Assembly (NCBI GenBank): GCA_935421135.1
Contig: OW285196.1
Location: 12,459,001-12,523,000, forward strand
Origin: Bugulina stolonifera
Lineage: Eukaryota; Bryozoa; Gymnolaemata; Cheilostomatida; Bugulidae
Length of the DNA: 64,000 bases
Reading direction: 5' to 3'
Shown in pieces: positions 10,805-22,131 of this stretch. The notes beneath the pieces were generated by a model. That model made no database searches. It was not told where the DNA came from and was given only the letters and a program-made list of their open reading frames with translations. Within the stretch, counting starts at the first letter, position 1. The number at the start of each line of letters is the position of its first letter. The translations under genes and the position numbers were made by a program.

Positions 10805-13723
10805 TCAGCTATTCGCATTGCCAGACTTGAGACCAACATGAAAAGAAAACTGAGGACCTTGGAACTGTTGGACTGAAAACCCATCGGCTTCTAGCATGTT
10901 CTTCAGCTCATTAGAGAAATTAATTTGCTCGGCCTCTTGTATCTTCTACAATATATCGACCAATAGGATCACACTTATAAAATATATTGATCAATTATAA
11001 CACTGTACTTCAAAATCTACCACCACTAATGAAAAGAAAACACAGTGGAATTTATTCAATTTGCTTATTACAAATTTTACTAATTTTTCAACATTTACAG
11101 TCAGCCTGGTAGAGACACTGGTACTTTAACATCAACCGACAAAAGCTATACTATCCAGAGTTGCTTCCCCGTGAGAAACTCCAATTTCATGAAAGCACAA
11201 CTCCTACTTTATAAAAGAGGCTCCACATTACAATACACACTGTACAGTGTTTATCGTTGGGCATGCCAAATAACATAGTATAGGCCTACAAGCTTCTGAA
11301 TGTATAAGAGATGTGTGTGTTTTTGTAGACTCAGTTCCTAACTATTCAGCAGACAGTGGTACTCAGGCAGCTGGTAGTGAGTCGTACTCAAGTCTAATTT
11401 CCAACCAACAGCATGCTGGTAGGTTGTATATTTGGCCAATATTATTTTGTTAAAAAACTGTTTATACTGAGGGCTATATCTAAACTAGAAACTACGACCA
11501 GTCGACCCAGTCAGCTACATTTATCTAGAAAATTGCCAACATTGTAAATAAAGTGAACAGTAGGCTACGTTGACAGAGAAAAAGGTGATTCGGCCTTGAC
11601 CCTTTCCCACTTACCCTCGACTCTTTAAGTTGTATGACAACTCTACGCCCATGATCTAATTGTTTCTTCATGCTAGCCATCTTCACCTAATAAACAATCA
11701 GAAAACATACATTATAACTATAATTTTGGTTTTGAGCTTCCAAACAGGCAGGATACAAAACTATGAACAACAACCAGCCTTAAATTGTACGCATAATCAT
11801 GAGTTTCATCAGCCATTCACAGTGGAAAGCCAAATGTCGTCACTCTAGCTGCAACATTCAGTCTGACAGGAAGTGACATAGGATTCCACACACCCACCTT
11901 CAGATCAGCTGGCCCAATCTTAGCAGATATAGTGAACACACTCTCCTTAACTTTGTGCGGAAGCAGCCGAAATATATTTTCTCCCTTTTCATTTGTATCC
12001 TTCGTGGCTACCAATTGCCTATAAAAATAATCCAAAGCCTCAGCTTCAAGTCCTCCACAATAGCAGCGCCTTAAGCCAACAGGGAAGAGGATGAAATAGC
12101 TCCATAATTAAGTTAAAGCCTCAGATAATACATTCTATGATGGAGAGTTTTGATGATTCCTGAGCCCCTTTTGCAGGCCAATTAGTCAAAGTTAGGCACC
12201 ATATACAGTTATCGTTGCACAACACACATAAACACATAAACTATATAAACTAGACAAGCATCCGAAGTGCTTACATAGATGGGAATTTCTCAGCAATATA
12301 CGGCTCAGCTTGTGGAAACGGCAGACTAATAATATGTCTACCAGTTTGGTGCTGTATTGCAATCGGCACATCCTTATTGGTCAATTCTACATGAGCTGCG
12401 TGTTCTAAATCATCTGAACTTGCCTTAGCCTTTTGTTTCCTGAAAATAAGAAAATTGTATCATGGCAAAAACTAAAGGATGACTTTGCAACAACATAATA
12501 GTCCCTAGTATCACAACAAATCGCCTGATTAGGCTTAAACACCACCGGCCTAAATAGCATACTGTAAGCATATATCGCGATAATCCTGGACTACACCGAC
12601 ATAACATCTGTTAGCGGACAGATATGGGTATACAATGAGATGAAGTCATACATGAAGGCCATACTGTATAAGGGGAACAAATAACCCGTAACTCGTTACC
12701 CACCTTTTTGTTCTTTTGATTATATAAGTTCTTTTTGAGATGTAATTATTCAGATGAGGTGGGTTGGTTCTGTTATGAAGTACAGACCGTTCTCTCCTAA
12801 ACATGCAGCTATTAGCTAGCTCAATGTAGGTAGTAGCTCCCCCGAATTCTGCAATATGGCAGAGTATAGTCTAGTGGGCTACAGTAAATAATAGACAAGG
12901 TCTAGCCGCAACCCACATGCTGTCAATATAAAATACAAATTTGAAAGCTGATAGAATCTACTATTACTACACTGCTTTTTTTTCTGTGAGTAGCATTATG
13001 AATAGTATTCAGACCTAGAAATCAACAAGCCTAGTGATACTATTATGGGACTATTTAATATCTCCCAATACACATGCTACCAAATGAAGTAATACATAGT
13101 GATTAATCACTAAAAATTTTCTATTACTGGGAATGCATTTCTGAGCGGCAAATGTTGTCATACAGTCTCGAGCTCGAACCCTGGTCATCAGTGAGTTCCC
13201 TAATTACTCCCAAGTATATCGTAATTGATAACAAATTTGTTGCACTGTATTATTAAACAAATTTCTATATCCATACTAGGCCTAATCTACTAAAATCAAT
13301 ATATTTTGCATAATAATATCATCATAGACAGCTCATTATTATCCTAAAATTAGAATAAAATAGAAGAGATACGAAATCACACTCAGTTTGAAACTGCAAA
13401 GTGAAAGTAGACAAGACCGATTTAAAACGGATAATCCACTAAACTTTTCCTTCACATGGCATCATAGTGATCAACTTACTTTGAGGACTGGAGCATACAC
13501 AATTCTTTCTTCCAGTAATTGCATGCCCTCTTTCACTTGCACTATCACTATGACTATGATCTTCAAGAAACTCAAACTGTTCAGGTTGCAAACGAAATAC
13601 CTGAGAAAAGGATTGAGGCTGAACCGCTAATTGAGTGCCTAACGGTCTTGTTCTTGTAGTAAGACCTTGTAAGGTGCTGAAGGTGCGCTGTAGCTTGCTT
13701 AGCTTTGTTGTAAGATTATTCAT
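10805..13723 (-). CDS. Split gene, unrecognised product
   Basis: Five minus-strand exons chain in phase: 12704-12796, 12275-12439, 11844-12069, 11615-11686, and a last exon 10805-10945 ending in TGA. Splice sites are good except the donor at 11844 (AGA|gtgacg). Together they encode 232 residues. The N-terminal part is basic (NNYISKRTYIIKRTKRKQK). The middle is beta-rich (VPIAIQHQTGRHIISLPFPQ, then ISAKIGPADLKVGVWNP). The C-terminus is helical (KKQLDHGRRVVIQLKES, SNELKNMLEADGF). A further exon with an ATG at 13723 (to donor AA|gtaagt near 13480) is Gln/Ser/Thr-rich and could be the first exon or a targeting peptide, but it ends one base out of phase, so an exon is missing or the donor differs. 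I do not recognise the family. Confidence 0.55.
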
Positions 13724-13852
13724 GGTGTCTGGTATAGCGACCTAATACAATAAAGCAAAAAATTGAAAATACATTACAGAGAGTACAAGATAGAATATAA
13801 ACAAACTAGTTAAAAATTAAAATTATCATAAAATTAGAAATTGAAAAAATAA

Positions 13853-13937
13853 TTAAGAAATAGTATATTCTATATCCATATGAATATGTATGTAATACAT
13901 ACATATTCATATTGATATAGAATATACTATTTCTTAA
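13853..13937. repeat. AT-rich perfect-type palindrome
   Basis: Two arms of about 40 bp (aagaaatagtatattctata and onward to atgtatgtaat, then the mirror complement) meet almost without a spacer. It is followed by about 230 bp of nearly pure A+T (13,940-14,170). It could be the trace of a foldback element or an unstable AT-rich cruciform site. Confidence 0.8.
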
Positions 13938-14568
13938 TGTATATAATAATAATAATAAATATTTAAAATTAAATAATATAATTATAAAAAATTACATTGT
14001 TCAATTTTTAATATTTATTATCATGTACATTAATAATTATTACAATATAATTTAACATTATAATTATTATATTCTATATTGATATTAATATTATATAAAT
14101 AATAAATATTATATTTTATTAATTATTATATTATATTAATTATATTTATTATTAAATTATTATAATTATATCTCATCACAAATACTCTTTAGAAATTTTT
14201 TAATCTGAATACGATGCAACTTGTTAACATGTTTATTACTTGCTTAAATTTATTCACAGAACACTCAACACACGTTGTATGTCTGTGAATCATAGAATTA
14301 TTCTGTGAGGTACAATTTGAATTTTGTATTTTTAAAGTTTTTGCAAATCTACTTTTCCGGTTACAATAGCAGTTCAAGTTTGTCTCCATAACGTCTGAAC
14401 TTTCCAAAATATTCCTGCGAACACTTCCAAGGTTAGACAAATCCCGCATGTTCGGACTCCGGAACATAGAGTTAGAGAAGAGAGAGCATAACTCTATGCT
14501 TCGTACATAGATGTACTCGATGCCGTAGAGATAACTCTATGCACTGTACTTTATGGAGCTCCGTGTTT

Positions 14569-14671
14569 CATTGGGCACTCATAAGCTACTGATCATAATT
14601 AGATGTTGCCCTCCCTTAATTCAAGGAAGGAAAACTTCTAACTAATACTAACAGCTTATGAGTGGTCATGT
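14569..14671. repeat. Small MITE-like inverted repeat
   Basis: Terminal cactcataagct and its complement agcttatgagtg bracket about 80 bp. Inside is a second inverted pair around gttgccctcccttaattcaa and ggaaggaaaactt. It shares its terminal cataagct and its inner gttgccctccc with the larger foldback element at 6346-6555, so both probably belong to one family. Confidence 0.6.
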
Positions 14672-14897
14672 CCCAGTTGCTGGATGACCGTGCTATTGAA
14701 TACACCTTCATGCCAAATTAGTTCATGTGCCTTTTTTCTGCAGCTCTTCCTTTTATACCAATTTTTACTAAATCGAGTGTAGTTTTACTAAGTGAGAGCA
14801 TTGTAAACTGTAAACAGACATATTATTACAGTAATATATTTAGCTGAAATAGCTGATGATTTCAAAGTTGTCATTGACTTTGTCCTCCCTTCAATAT

Positions 14898-15560
14898 TGT
14901 GATGGTACGCCCAGTCGTATCTTACATCTGACACTCATTATTGCGTGCATACATGTATATATCTGCTTGTACTTTACTCTTATATTGTTATATATGATTG
15001 TATGATTATATCTAAGTCTTTTAATGCCTTTTATACCCATGTACAGAGGCCCGACCTCTCAGAATCCATTGATATTCATTTTGTACATGAATTGGACCAT
15101 TATAAGCAACTTTTGTAGAACCCGACCTATTTTGGGTCGGCCGTCGGGCTTCCGGCGGCCATCTTGTTGCGCAACTTCCGGACGACCACACGTCGTCTTT
15201 TCCCGACGTCATGTCGGCCGGAAGTCCTTATACTATATAAAGGGCACTGTTTTACTGTTCATTGTCTCAGTCTACGCTTGGCTTTCAATAAAGACACATC
15301 TATACTTGATACAGGGACTTTCTCTTCCTTTTACTAGGTCATTCGCTTTGCGAACCGCCTACTAGGTTGAATTACTCTCTTTCACTGTATAGTCTGAAGA
15401 TCGGACTTGAGATCAGATGGGTCGTCTTTGGTAGTATTTGGGCTACTGAGACCGCTCGATCTTTCATGTAATGCGAAGTCCTATTACCACTCATAGGCAC
15501 TTCATTTCTGGGTCGATAGTCGTCCAAGGACGACCGCACCAAAACACAGAAACCATTACA
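14898..15560 (+). repeat. 5' LTR
   Basis: 663 bp, TG...CA ends. A TATA box (TATATAAA, 15234-15241) and a polyadenylation signal (AATAAA, 15287-15292) lie 45 bp apart, so U3 ends near 15,265 and R is short. Upstream of the TATA box is a GC-rich block with recognisable transcription-factor motifs (see the regulatory entry). Short open frames inside the LTR occur identically in both copies and are not genes. Confidence 0.95.
15120..15241 (+). promoter_or_regulatory. LTR promoter with clustered factor motifs
   Basis: Within 120 bp before the TATA box there are a YY1-type motif (ggcggccatcttg, about 15158-15170), a C/EBP-like palindrome (ttgcgcaa), a CRE-like gacgtcat, and an ETS motif ccggaagt, the last ending about ten bases before TATATAAA. 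The block is G+C rich and contains inverted pieces of ccgacctattttgggtcgg. The motif calls are by eye; function is inferred from known consensus sites. The same block is repeated in the 3' LTR at +9323. Confidence 0.6.
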
Positions 15561-15561
15561 T

Positions 15562-15579
15562 TGGTGGCAGCGGTGGGAT
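15562..15579 (+). other. Primer-binding site, tRNA-Leu type
   Basis: One base after the 5' LTR lies TGGTGGCAGCGGTGGGAT. Its reverse complement ends in CCA and matches the 3' end of animal tRNA-Leu(AAG) as I remember it. Position and sequence are as expected for minus-strand cDNA priming. Confidence 0.8.
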
Positions 15580-15879
15580 TCTAAGGTCGTACTCTTACGA
15601 TACGAAGAGAAGGAAGGTGACCTCGGCCTCGGGTGACCGACCGACCTCATTCTTCAATACTTCTACGGCGATTTAGGACTTGGATACGAGAAGGTGACAA
15701 ACGCTAAAGTGCACCCATAATTCTCGTGGTTCCGCTGGATGTAGCCCGACCTACGCCGGATCTTCAATCAAAGACCGACCTCGGATCCAGAACAGATTGA
15801 CGGTACTCAGTACGACCATTAGGCCGACACGGCCTAACAAACCAAAGCAGTTTTACTCACTACCCGACACCCTACCGAC

Positions 15880-17325
15880 ATGGACCGAATAAGGAACCTG
15901 CTTCAGCAGGTAATGTACCAGGCCGAGCAGGACCTCAAAACACTCAGCTACAACGGACAAGAGGACGTCGAACTCTTCATAGAAGACTTCACCGCTATGG
16001 CAGAGCGTTGCAACTGGAATGACAGAGCACGCCTCATACGGCTTAGAGCCGCCCTACACGGGCCCGCACAAGAATGCGGCCGACCCCGATCAGTCGAAGA
16101 GATATTTTCCCGACTGAGGGAACAGTATGGACTATCTGCCAGAGAAGCCCGATGGAAGCTGTCCACCCTGGAACAGCCAGCCCACACGTCACTCAGAGAC
16201 TATGCAGCTCTCATCCGCAGACTGATGGCAACAGCCTTTGAAGGAGCACCCCCTGCATCTTTGGAAGAGTGGGCTGTAGAGAAGTTCTGCCTCTCAGTCC
16301 ACGACCGTGGCCTACGCTGGTACTACACATGGTTACAGCCCGACGATATGGAGGAAGCCCTGGAAACCGGAACGGCCTTCCAGAGTAACAAGGGTGGCAA
16401 GGCCAACCCTCCAAAGCCACAAGAGGAGCTTCCCGCCGACCTCCTACGGAAAGCCCTACATACCCTCCTACAGAAATGTCAAGGCACAGATGACGGGCCG
16501 ACGGACACACTAGAACCCGTCCCAGTAGACGAACCCATTCCTACTGGAGCCCAGCAAGGAGAAGGTGGACCACCCCACATTGGTCGTCCACAAAGGCCGA
16601 CGGATACATCAGAACCCGTCCCAGTAGATGAACCCATTCCTACTGAGGCCAAACCCAAGAAGAGTGGACCGAACCACAATGGTCGTCCACAAAGGCCGAC
16701 GGATACACCAGAACCCGTCCCAGTAGATGAACCCATTCCTACTGCGGCCAAACCCAAGAAGAGTGGACCGAACCACAATGGTCGTCCACTGAGGCCGACG
16801 GACACATCAGAACCCGTCCTAGTGGAAGAACCTATACCCACTAAGCCTAAAGTCAAGAGTAGCCACTCCAAACAGAAAACCCCACGGGTAACTAGCCCAT
16901 CACACTCCAGGCCGACGGCGTCACCTACACCCGTCACAGTGGATGAACCTAAACCCACTAGGCCAACACCAGGCAAGAAACGACCCCACTCAAAGCCGAA
17001 CACATCCGAAGTGACCACAGATCACCCCCCAAGGCTGAAAGGACGACTCATATGTCCCGCCCCGTCGGACCAAACCTCACAAGGTAAACCCGACCTATCC
17101 TCAACTCAGAAGGATCAACAGGATCTGGCCACGTCCAGATCCGACACTAATCAGCAATTGATTCCCGCCCAAATTCAGTATGCCCCGACGGACGACTTAT
17201 CGTGTGTAGAACTGCCAGACACTACAGTCCAAGTCCGCGGCCTGAGGATCGACACGGAGCAAACCGTGCTGGACCAAACCAGACACAGGGTAGATAAGGA
17301 ATCAAATTTAAAGAATTGTGAATAA
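15880..17325 (+). CDS. gag: Gag-like protein of the LTR element
   Basis: 481 codons from an ATG at 15880. Residues 1 to about 165 look like a retrotransposon gag (capsid) domain: NGQEDVELFIEDFTAMAE, then W..DRARLIRLRAALHGPA, then RLREQYGLSAREARWKL. From about residue 205 the protein becomes Pro/Lys-rich with four or five tandem repeats of about 40 residues, each carrying PTDT.EPVPVDEPIPT. There is no CCHC zinc knuckle. The last codons (about 17290 on) change composition abruptly to AT-rich, and the frame stops in what looks like host-type DNA, so the original C-terminus, or the gag-pol junction, has probably been lost. Confidence 0.85.
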   Translation: MDRIRNLLQQVMYQAEQDLKTLSYNGQEDVELFIEDFTAMAERCNWNDRARLIRLRAALHGPAQECGRPRSVEEIFSRLREQYGLSAREARWKLSTLEQPAHTSLRDYAALIRRLMATAFEGAPPASLEEWAVEKFCLSVHDRGLRWYYTWLQPDDMEEALETGTAFQSNKGGKANPPKPQEELPADLLRKALHTLLQKCQGTDDGPTDTLEPVPVDEPIPTGAQQGEGGPPHIGRPQRPTDTSEPVPVDEPIPTEAKPKKSGPNHNGRPQRPTDTPEPVPVDEPIPTAAKPKKSGPNHNGRPLRPTDTSEPVLVEEPIPTKPKVKSSHSKQKTPRVTSPSHSRPTASPTPVTVDEPKPTRPTPGKKRPHSKPNTSEVTTDHPPRLKGRLICPAPSDQTSQGKPDLSSTQKDQQDLATSRSDTNQQLIPAQIQYAPTDDLSCVELPDTTVQVRGLRIDTEQTVLDQTRHRVDKESNLKNCE

Positions 17326-17379
17326 TTTGGAGTTGCCCTCCCATTGTTATCTGTTGGCCGTGAAAAACGAGATTTTATT

Positions 17380-17445
17380 TGGAATTGAACCCGGGTCTAC
17401 CTGCGCTCACGCCTTGCTGCTATCTAACTGAGCTACTGCAGACCA
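17380..17445 (-). repeat. tRNA-like SINE head
   Basis: On the minus strand the sequence reads like a tRNA: A box tagctcagttagatagcag, B box gggttcaattcc, spaced as in a tRNA. Acceptor and T-stem pairing is poor and the 3' part runs into aaataaaatctcg, so I call it a SINE head or tRNA relic and not a functional tRNA gene. Confidence 0.55.
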
Positions 17446-18595
17446 TTGCCTGTAGAGATAATAATTATGATGCTATTATCATACAAGCAGAACCATTATA
17501 ATACGCATGAGTTAGCATGACATATAGTAGGCTTGCTCATGGTATTTTGTCCACAGGTTATAAACTCTCAGTTTGAGGTGTGCTTGGTATTTGTATGTAC
17601 ATGTATTCCATTATGCTAATTGTATATATTATATTTGGCCATACTGTATTAGGGGGTTTGATAGTGGACAGATACATGTAAATGTATCTGTACAAGTGCA
17701 TAGATGTTGGTTGTGGGTATAGTTTCAGTTCTTAAGGTCTAATAATGCACAAAACCACTACATAATGCAGCAATATGGTTAAAACATTCACCTTGCCTCT
17801 CAGCCTATTATGCAAACAAATAACATGTCATGCAAAAGTATTTATGAATATTTATGACAAACTATTTTGTATAGATTCTATGAGCAAGATTGTCCGAACC
17901 ACCATAATTTGTACTTGAGTGCTGTGTGTAATCTAAGGATCATTTGAATGAGCTGTCGCCTAGTGTGACAGATCCACCTACATGTACAGTGCAATATACA
18001 TTATTCACCTAGAAGTACATGGCATCAATTTAGGGGTATTTTGCAGTAGTGAAATATTCAGTGCTGAAAATCTACTATTGTAGCAATGGAACATAGAGTG
18101 CACATTAATTGTATGTCATCAACAAGCTTCACCCAAGTTTCCCAAGATTTTTCTGAAATGCCGTTTAACTATAATTTATATACATGTACTACAATCTGTT
18201 GACTAAATATTACAATTTTCCTCACTGTTATGTTATCTTAATGTGTAAATCTAGCAGTAGCTTGAATTCCATGTTTTGTAGTGGTTGCAATTTGAGGTAA
18301 ACAGATGCAAACAATGAAATTTCTTTACCTGCTAGAATTGTAACGTAGAATAAGCTAAGGCTAACTTGTTATTATTCTATTGCTAAGCAGTCTACTAGTT
18401 AGGATGGTAGACAATAGCAGCTGCTACAATGACCATCCTATACTTATTGCAGTCTAATACACATAGGGGTCAAAGGGCACATAGAGGAATGCAGAATTTG
18501 ATGAGTGTGGTTAGCAGTAATAATTATTCCAGTTTCTAAAAAACTGACTCTCTGCCTGCTGGCTGTATAATACAAACCCACTAGAGTCCTTACAC

Positions 18596-18718
18596 TTGTA
18601 CTACACTACACTGCACTACAACACTAAACTACACTACACTACACTACACTACACTACACTACACTACACTACACTACACTACACTACACTACACTACACT
18701 ACACTACACTACACTAAT
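18596..18718. repeat. Pentanucleotide microsatellite (CACTA)n
   Basis: About 20 tandem copies of CACTA between 18,596 and 18,716, followed by a degenerate cactgcactgcgctg stretch to about 18,780. The plus-strand open frame over it is a repeat artefact. Confidence 0.95.
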
Positions 18719-20027
18719 AACACTACCCTACACTGCACTGCGCTGCGCCGCACTGCACTGCAATGCACTGCACTGCGCTACACATCACTATAACACATAT
18801 GTGAACGTACTTGGACATGTAATGAGCAGTTATGCCAGCATTATGTACAATACCAATATTATAGATGTACCATATAATATGCCTGCATGGAGTTTGATGT
18901 TAATTATTTACAAGTTTTCATGTACATGTAGTTTATAACTTGGTGTTTAATAATATTCAGAATCATCTTGAATATGTAATAAAGTAATATATAGAAAGGT
19001 TAGACATAATTTTATTTCTCATATTTTAATACTGATCCTCGCATTGTCATCAGAGGAAAAAACATTGAATATAATTCAGCTGCAATTTCAACCAGATTCT
19101 GCTATGGTGCATATAGTGAAATTGAATATATACAAGTATGTACAAATGAATTTTGCATGCATATACTGTGCCTGTACATTCCACACTAGTAATCATTAAT
19201 CCAATAACATTTTGTAGTACATGCAAGGCGTGTTGACATCAAGTCTCTGTCTCTCTCTCTCTCTTGACCAGGTACAAACAGTATCCACTACGTATTTTAC
19301 TGTAGAATTGGATCAGTTGCATGTATGTGCAATGTACAGCTAGGTATGGCTGTTACAGTCAGTAATGCGGCCAATTATGATCTCCATCTAGGACTGTGTA
19401 GCTGATGGTGTTCAATTTAATTTTTTCACTCAGTATTAGAATGATTCTGTAAAAAAGGAAACATGGCAATACTGTAGCACAAGATAAACACGTTGCACTA
19501 GAAAAGAAGCTTGCATTTACGATGAATATAAAAAATAAAGTGATAAGTGATAAGTTGGGAGGCTCACTAACACATACATGCAACATTTGGTCTTGTAGAT
19601 AAATTTGCCACTAGACTCGGCATAGTAGCCTACATTTAAAAACTAAAAAGACGAATTCTATTGAGGTATAAGCAAGCTTTTGAAGTAATTGAAGCAAGAA
19701 TGAGTTTACAAGTTGCTTAGCCTAAACTGAGTATCTATTATACAATATGAACAAATCTCTCATGACAATAAGTCAATAACACACTGTAGATCTGCTGTTG
19801 AACAAACGATGTGATTCCATGTGAGTTTTTGGTGTAATTAAGATGAAAAGCACATATCATACATATTATAGTTTAACTTTTGGTGGTAAAAATATAACAA
19901 AATGCAATTACACAAAATTCTCTGCTTGGCATTTAATTAGTAGTTACAACCAACTCAAGTATAAGTACTTGTATGTCCTGCTACGTTGACATGGCTAAGT
20001 GTTGAACAATATGTGTGAAGTAAGGAT

Positions 20028-20095
20028 AATAACACTATGTGTACCAATATATTGGTACACATAGTATATTGGTACACATAGTGTTATTACATTTC
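20028..20095. repeat. Compound palindrome
   Basis: The segment aataacactatgtgtaccaa is followed by two inverted and direct copies of tattggtacacatagt, ending in gtgttatta. It can form a hairpin with about 27-bp arms. No gene is associated. Confidence 0.8.
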
Positions 20096-21843
20096 CTTCA
20101 GAAGTAATACGTTGTCTATCATACTGTATTTATACATGTGTATCACATTATAATATGTATACGTGTATATTACAATGTAATATAAATGTATATTACAATG
20201 TGATATAAATATATATTACAATGTAATATAAATGTATATTACAATGTAATATAAATGTATATGTAATATAGGCTACATGTAGTACGGTACGTATATAATG
20301 CGATGGAACGAATAAATGTATGTAAGTAACATGATGCATAATATACAATATCGTACATAAAGCCGTAGAAAACAACCATGCAGTTATGTGCCGCCTATGC
20401 TACATGACTGATACATGACTTGTACATTTGTTTTGTACACGCTGGAATATGCAGTAATCGTGACAAAAGCTGAATTAAATGACTAATGCCATAATGAAAT
20501 ACTGTAGAGTCCATCATTGTAATTTGTAAGCAGTCTAAGCAAAACTGTTGTAACCACTATATAAAATAAGTAATTCATCTTACCTTATTGACATCAGACC
20601 CACTATCACAATTACTTCCTTCATGCAGTGTTAGCACTGCTGGATCTAGCTGTCTTTGTCTGCTGTAGGATGCAGTCAGTGATATGTAGAGCTTGGGTCA
20701 GAGGTTGATATTTGTGTAGCAGCTGAGTTGTTTATTAATGTAACCACAAAGAGATAAGGATGTAAACTGTGCCAAGTGTATGAATAAACCATGCGCCTGG
20801 TTTTGGCAGAAAATTTGTTATTGTGCTATTATTCTGCACCTCAGTAATATTATAAATAGTTGTTGCTGACATTTGGGGTAATACAGTGGATTTTGCCTCT
20901 ATCGGAGGCTGAAAGCTGAAATGTGGCGCAGTATTCTGACAATGTAACTCTGCAAATGAGAAATGATTTTATGGATAAGGTATAAGCATTGCGTAGACAC
21001 CCTTGATAAGATAAATATCCACTGTTCATGCTCCATAATATTACATGTACCCCAGCAGTAGCATGGCACTAATTTTCTAACTATAACTAACCTATCTGGA
21101 TTAGCTTACCATGATTAATACATATAAACGATATATTAGGCATCATTTTGTAGAGCACAAAATTCTGCACTTGTTGATAATTATACATTGGTAACATAGC
21201 ATGAAAACTGATGCTGCAAGCCACTGTAAAAGCCACAAGCAGAATGAAGGGCATTCATAATGAATTCACACATAGCTGTAAATGCAATGCAGAATGTACA
21301 ATGTACATTTGTATCCCACTGACTGTTTGTCTACAATGTATACACTGTACACCAGCACTGGACATACGTGTACATGTAGGCCTACTTCATAATAATATGC
21401 AGTAATACATTGGGTGCTAGGTTGGAGTACCAGCTTTATGTTATTGTTGCCTTGTGTCATCTCCCATAGCCTATTATTTGTGGCATTTGGCCAACATAAT
21501 AACCTACTGTGATTGGCTAGTTGCTCTAGCTAACTTTGTTGGCGCGAAGCCTCAATGGATGAATGAACTCAATGCAGTGCCCAGCCGCATAGCCTACTAT
21601 GTTATATAAGGAACATTTTATTGCAGATCCAGTGCACTTCCAGCCAAATTGGGAGAAAACTATAAGTTTTATTGCAAAAACTTTTTTTGTGTCTTACACA
21701 GTAATACAATGGCTAGAGATTAAAGTAAGTTGTGTAAAGATGGGACAATTTTGACCAGTGCTAGGCTGGCTGGAATGGACCCTCTATAATGTTACATTCT
21801 TCCCAAAAAATAGACAAAATGCCCGATAATTCAATAATGATGG

Positions 21844-22080
21844 TTTAAGGAAAAAATCTGAGAGAATCCTCCAGAAGATTTTTTTAAGAGCTATAAAATG
21901 GTGTTTATAGCAACTCTCTAGCACTTTTCAAATTTTCTAAAACGTCGGGACAAATTTTGCACTTTTTTCGTCATTTTTGGCCTTAAAACTTTTTTGACGC
22001 TTTAAGGAAAAAATCAAAAAAAATCCTCCGGAGCGTCTTGTAAAGAGCTATCTAATGGTGTTTACATCAAGTTTCTAGCG
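21844..22080. repeat. Two diverged 158-bp direct repeats
   Basis: Two related blocks (21,844-21,927 and 22,003-22,080) share ggaaaaaatc, aatcctcc.gaag/gag, aagagctat and taatggtgttta in the same order and spacing. Each contains a small potential hairpin (ctccggag in the second). They stand just before the second ORF of the LTR element. Confidence 0.65.
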
Positions 22081-22131
22081 CCAGCCAAACTGGTTTAATG
22101 AGCGGGACAAGTTTTATATAAGCCACAATGA

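Larger units (their letters stand above)
17326..22131. other. Host-like filler inside the LTR element
   Basis: About 4.8 kb with no retroviral enzyme, no long open frame and the AT-rich character of the surrounding genome. It holds a tRNA-like SINE piece (17380-17445), a pentamer satellite (18,596-18,718), a palindrome near 20,030-20,095, and tandem copies of a roughly 23-bp AT repeat around 20,165-20,265. Either a long stretch of genomic DNA was captured in place of pol, or successive insertions replaced pol. Because both LTRs look identical, the capture should predate the last transposition. Confidence 0.6.

Noticed and set aside
13131..13200. Second SINE, from a B-box-like gagctcgaaccctgg
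   Set aside because: No convincing A box at the right distance and no shared body with the SINE at 3.1 kb.
15021..15365. 113-codon and 63-codon frames present twice in the window
   Set aside because: They are inside the LTRs, overlap the promoter, TATA box and polyadenylation signal, and recur only because the LTR is duplicated.
15880..17325. Remnants of pol after gag
   Set aside because: Looked for reverse transcriptase (YxDD), RNase H and integrase (HHCC, DDE) patterns in all plus frames up to 22.1 kb and saw none.
17380..17445. Functional tRNA gene on the minus strand
   Set aside because: A and B boxes are good but the acceptor stem does not pair properly and the 3' part departs from tRNA structure; a SINE head is more likely.
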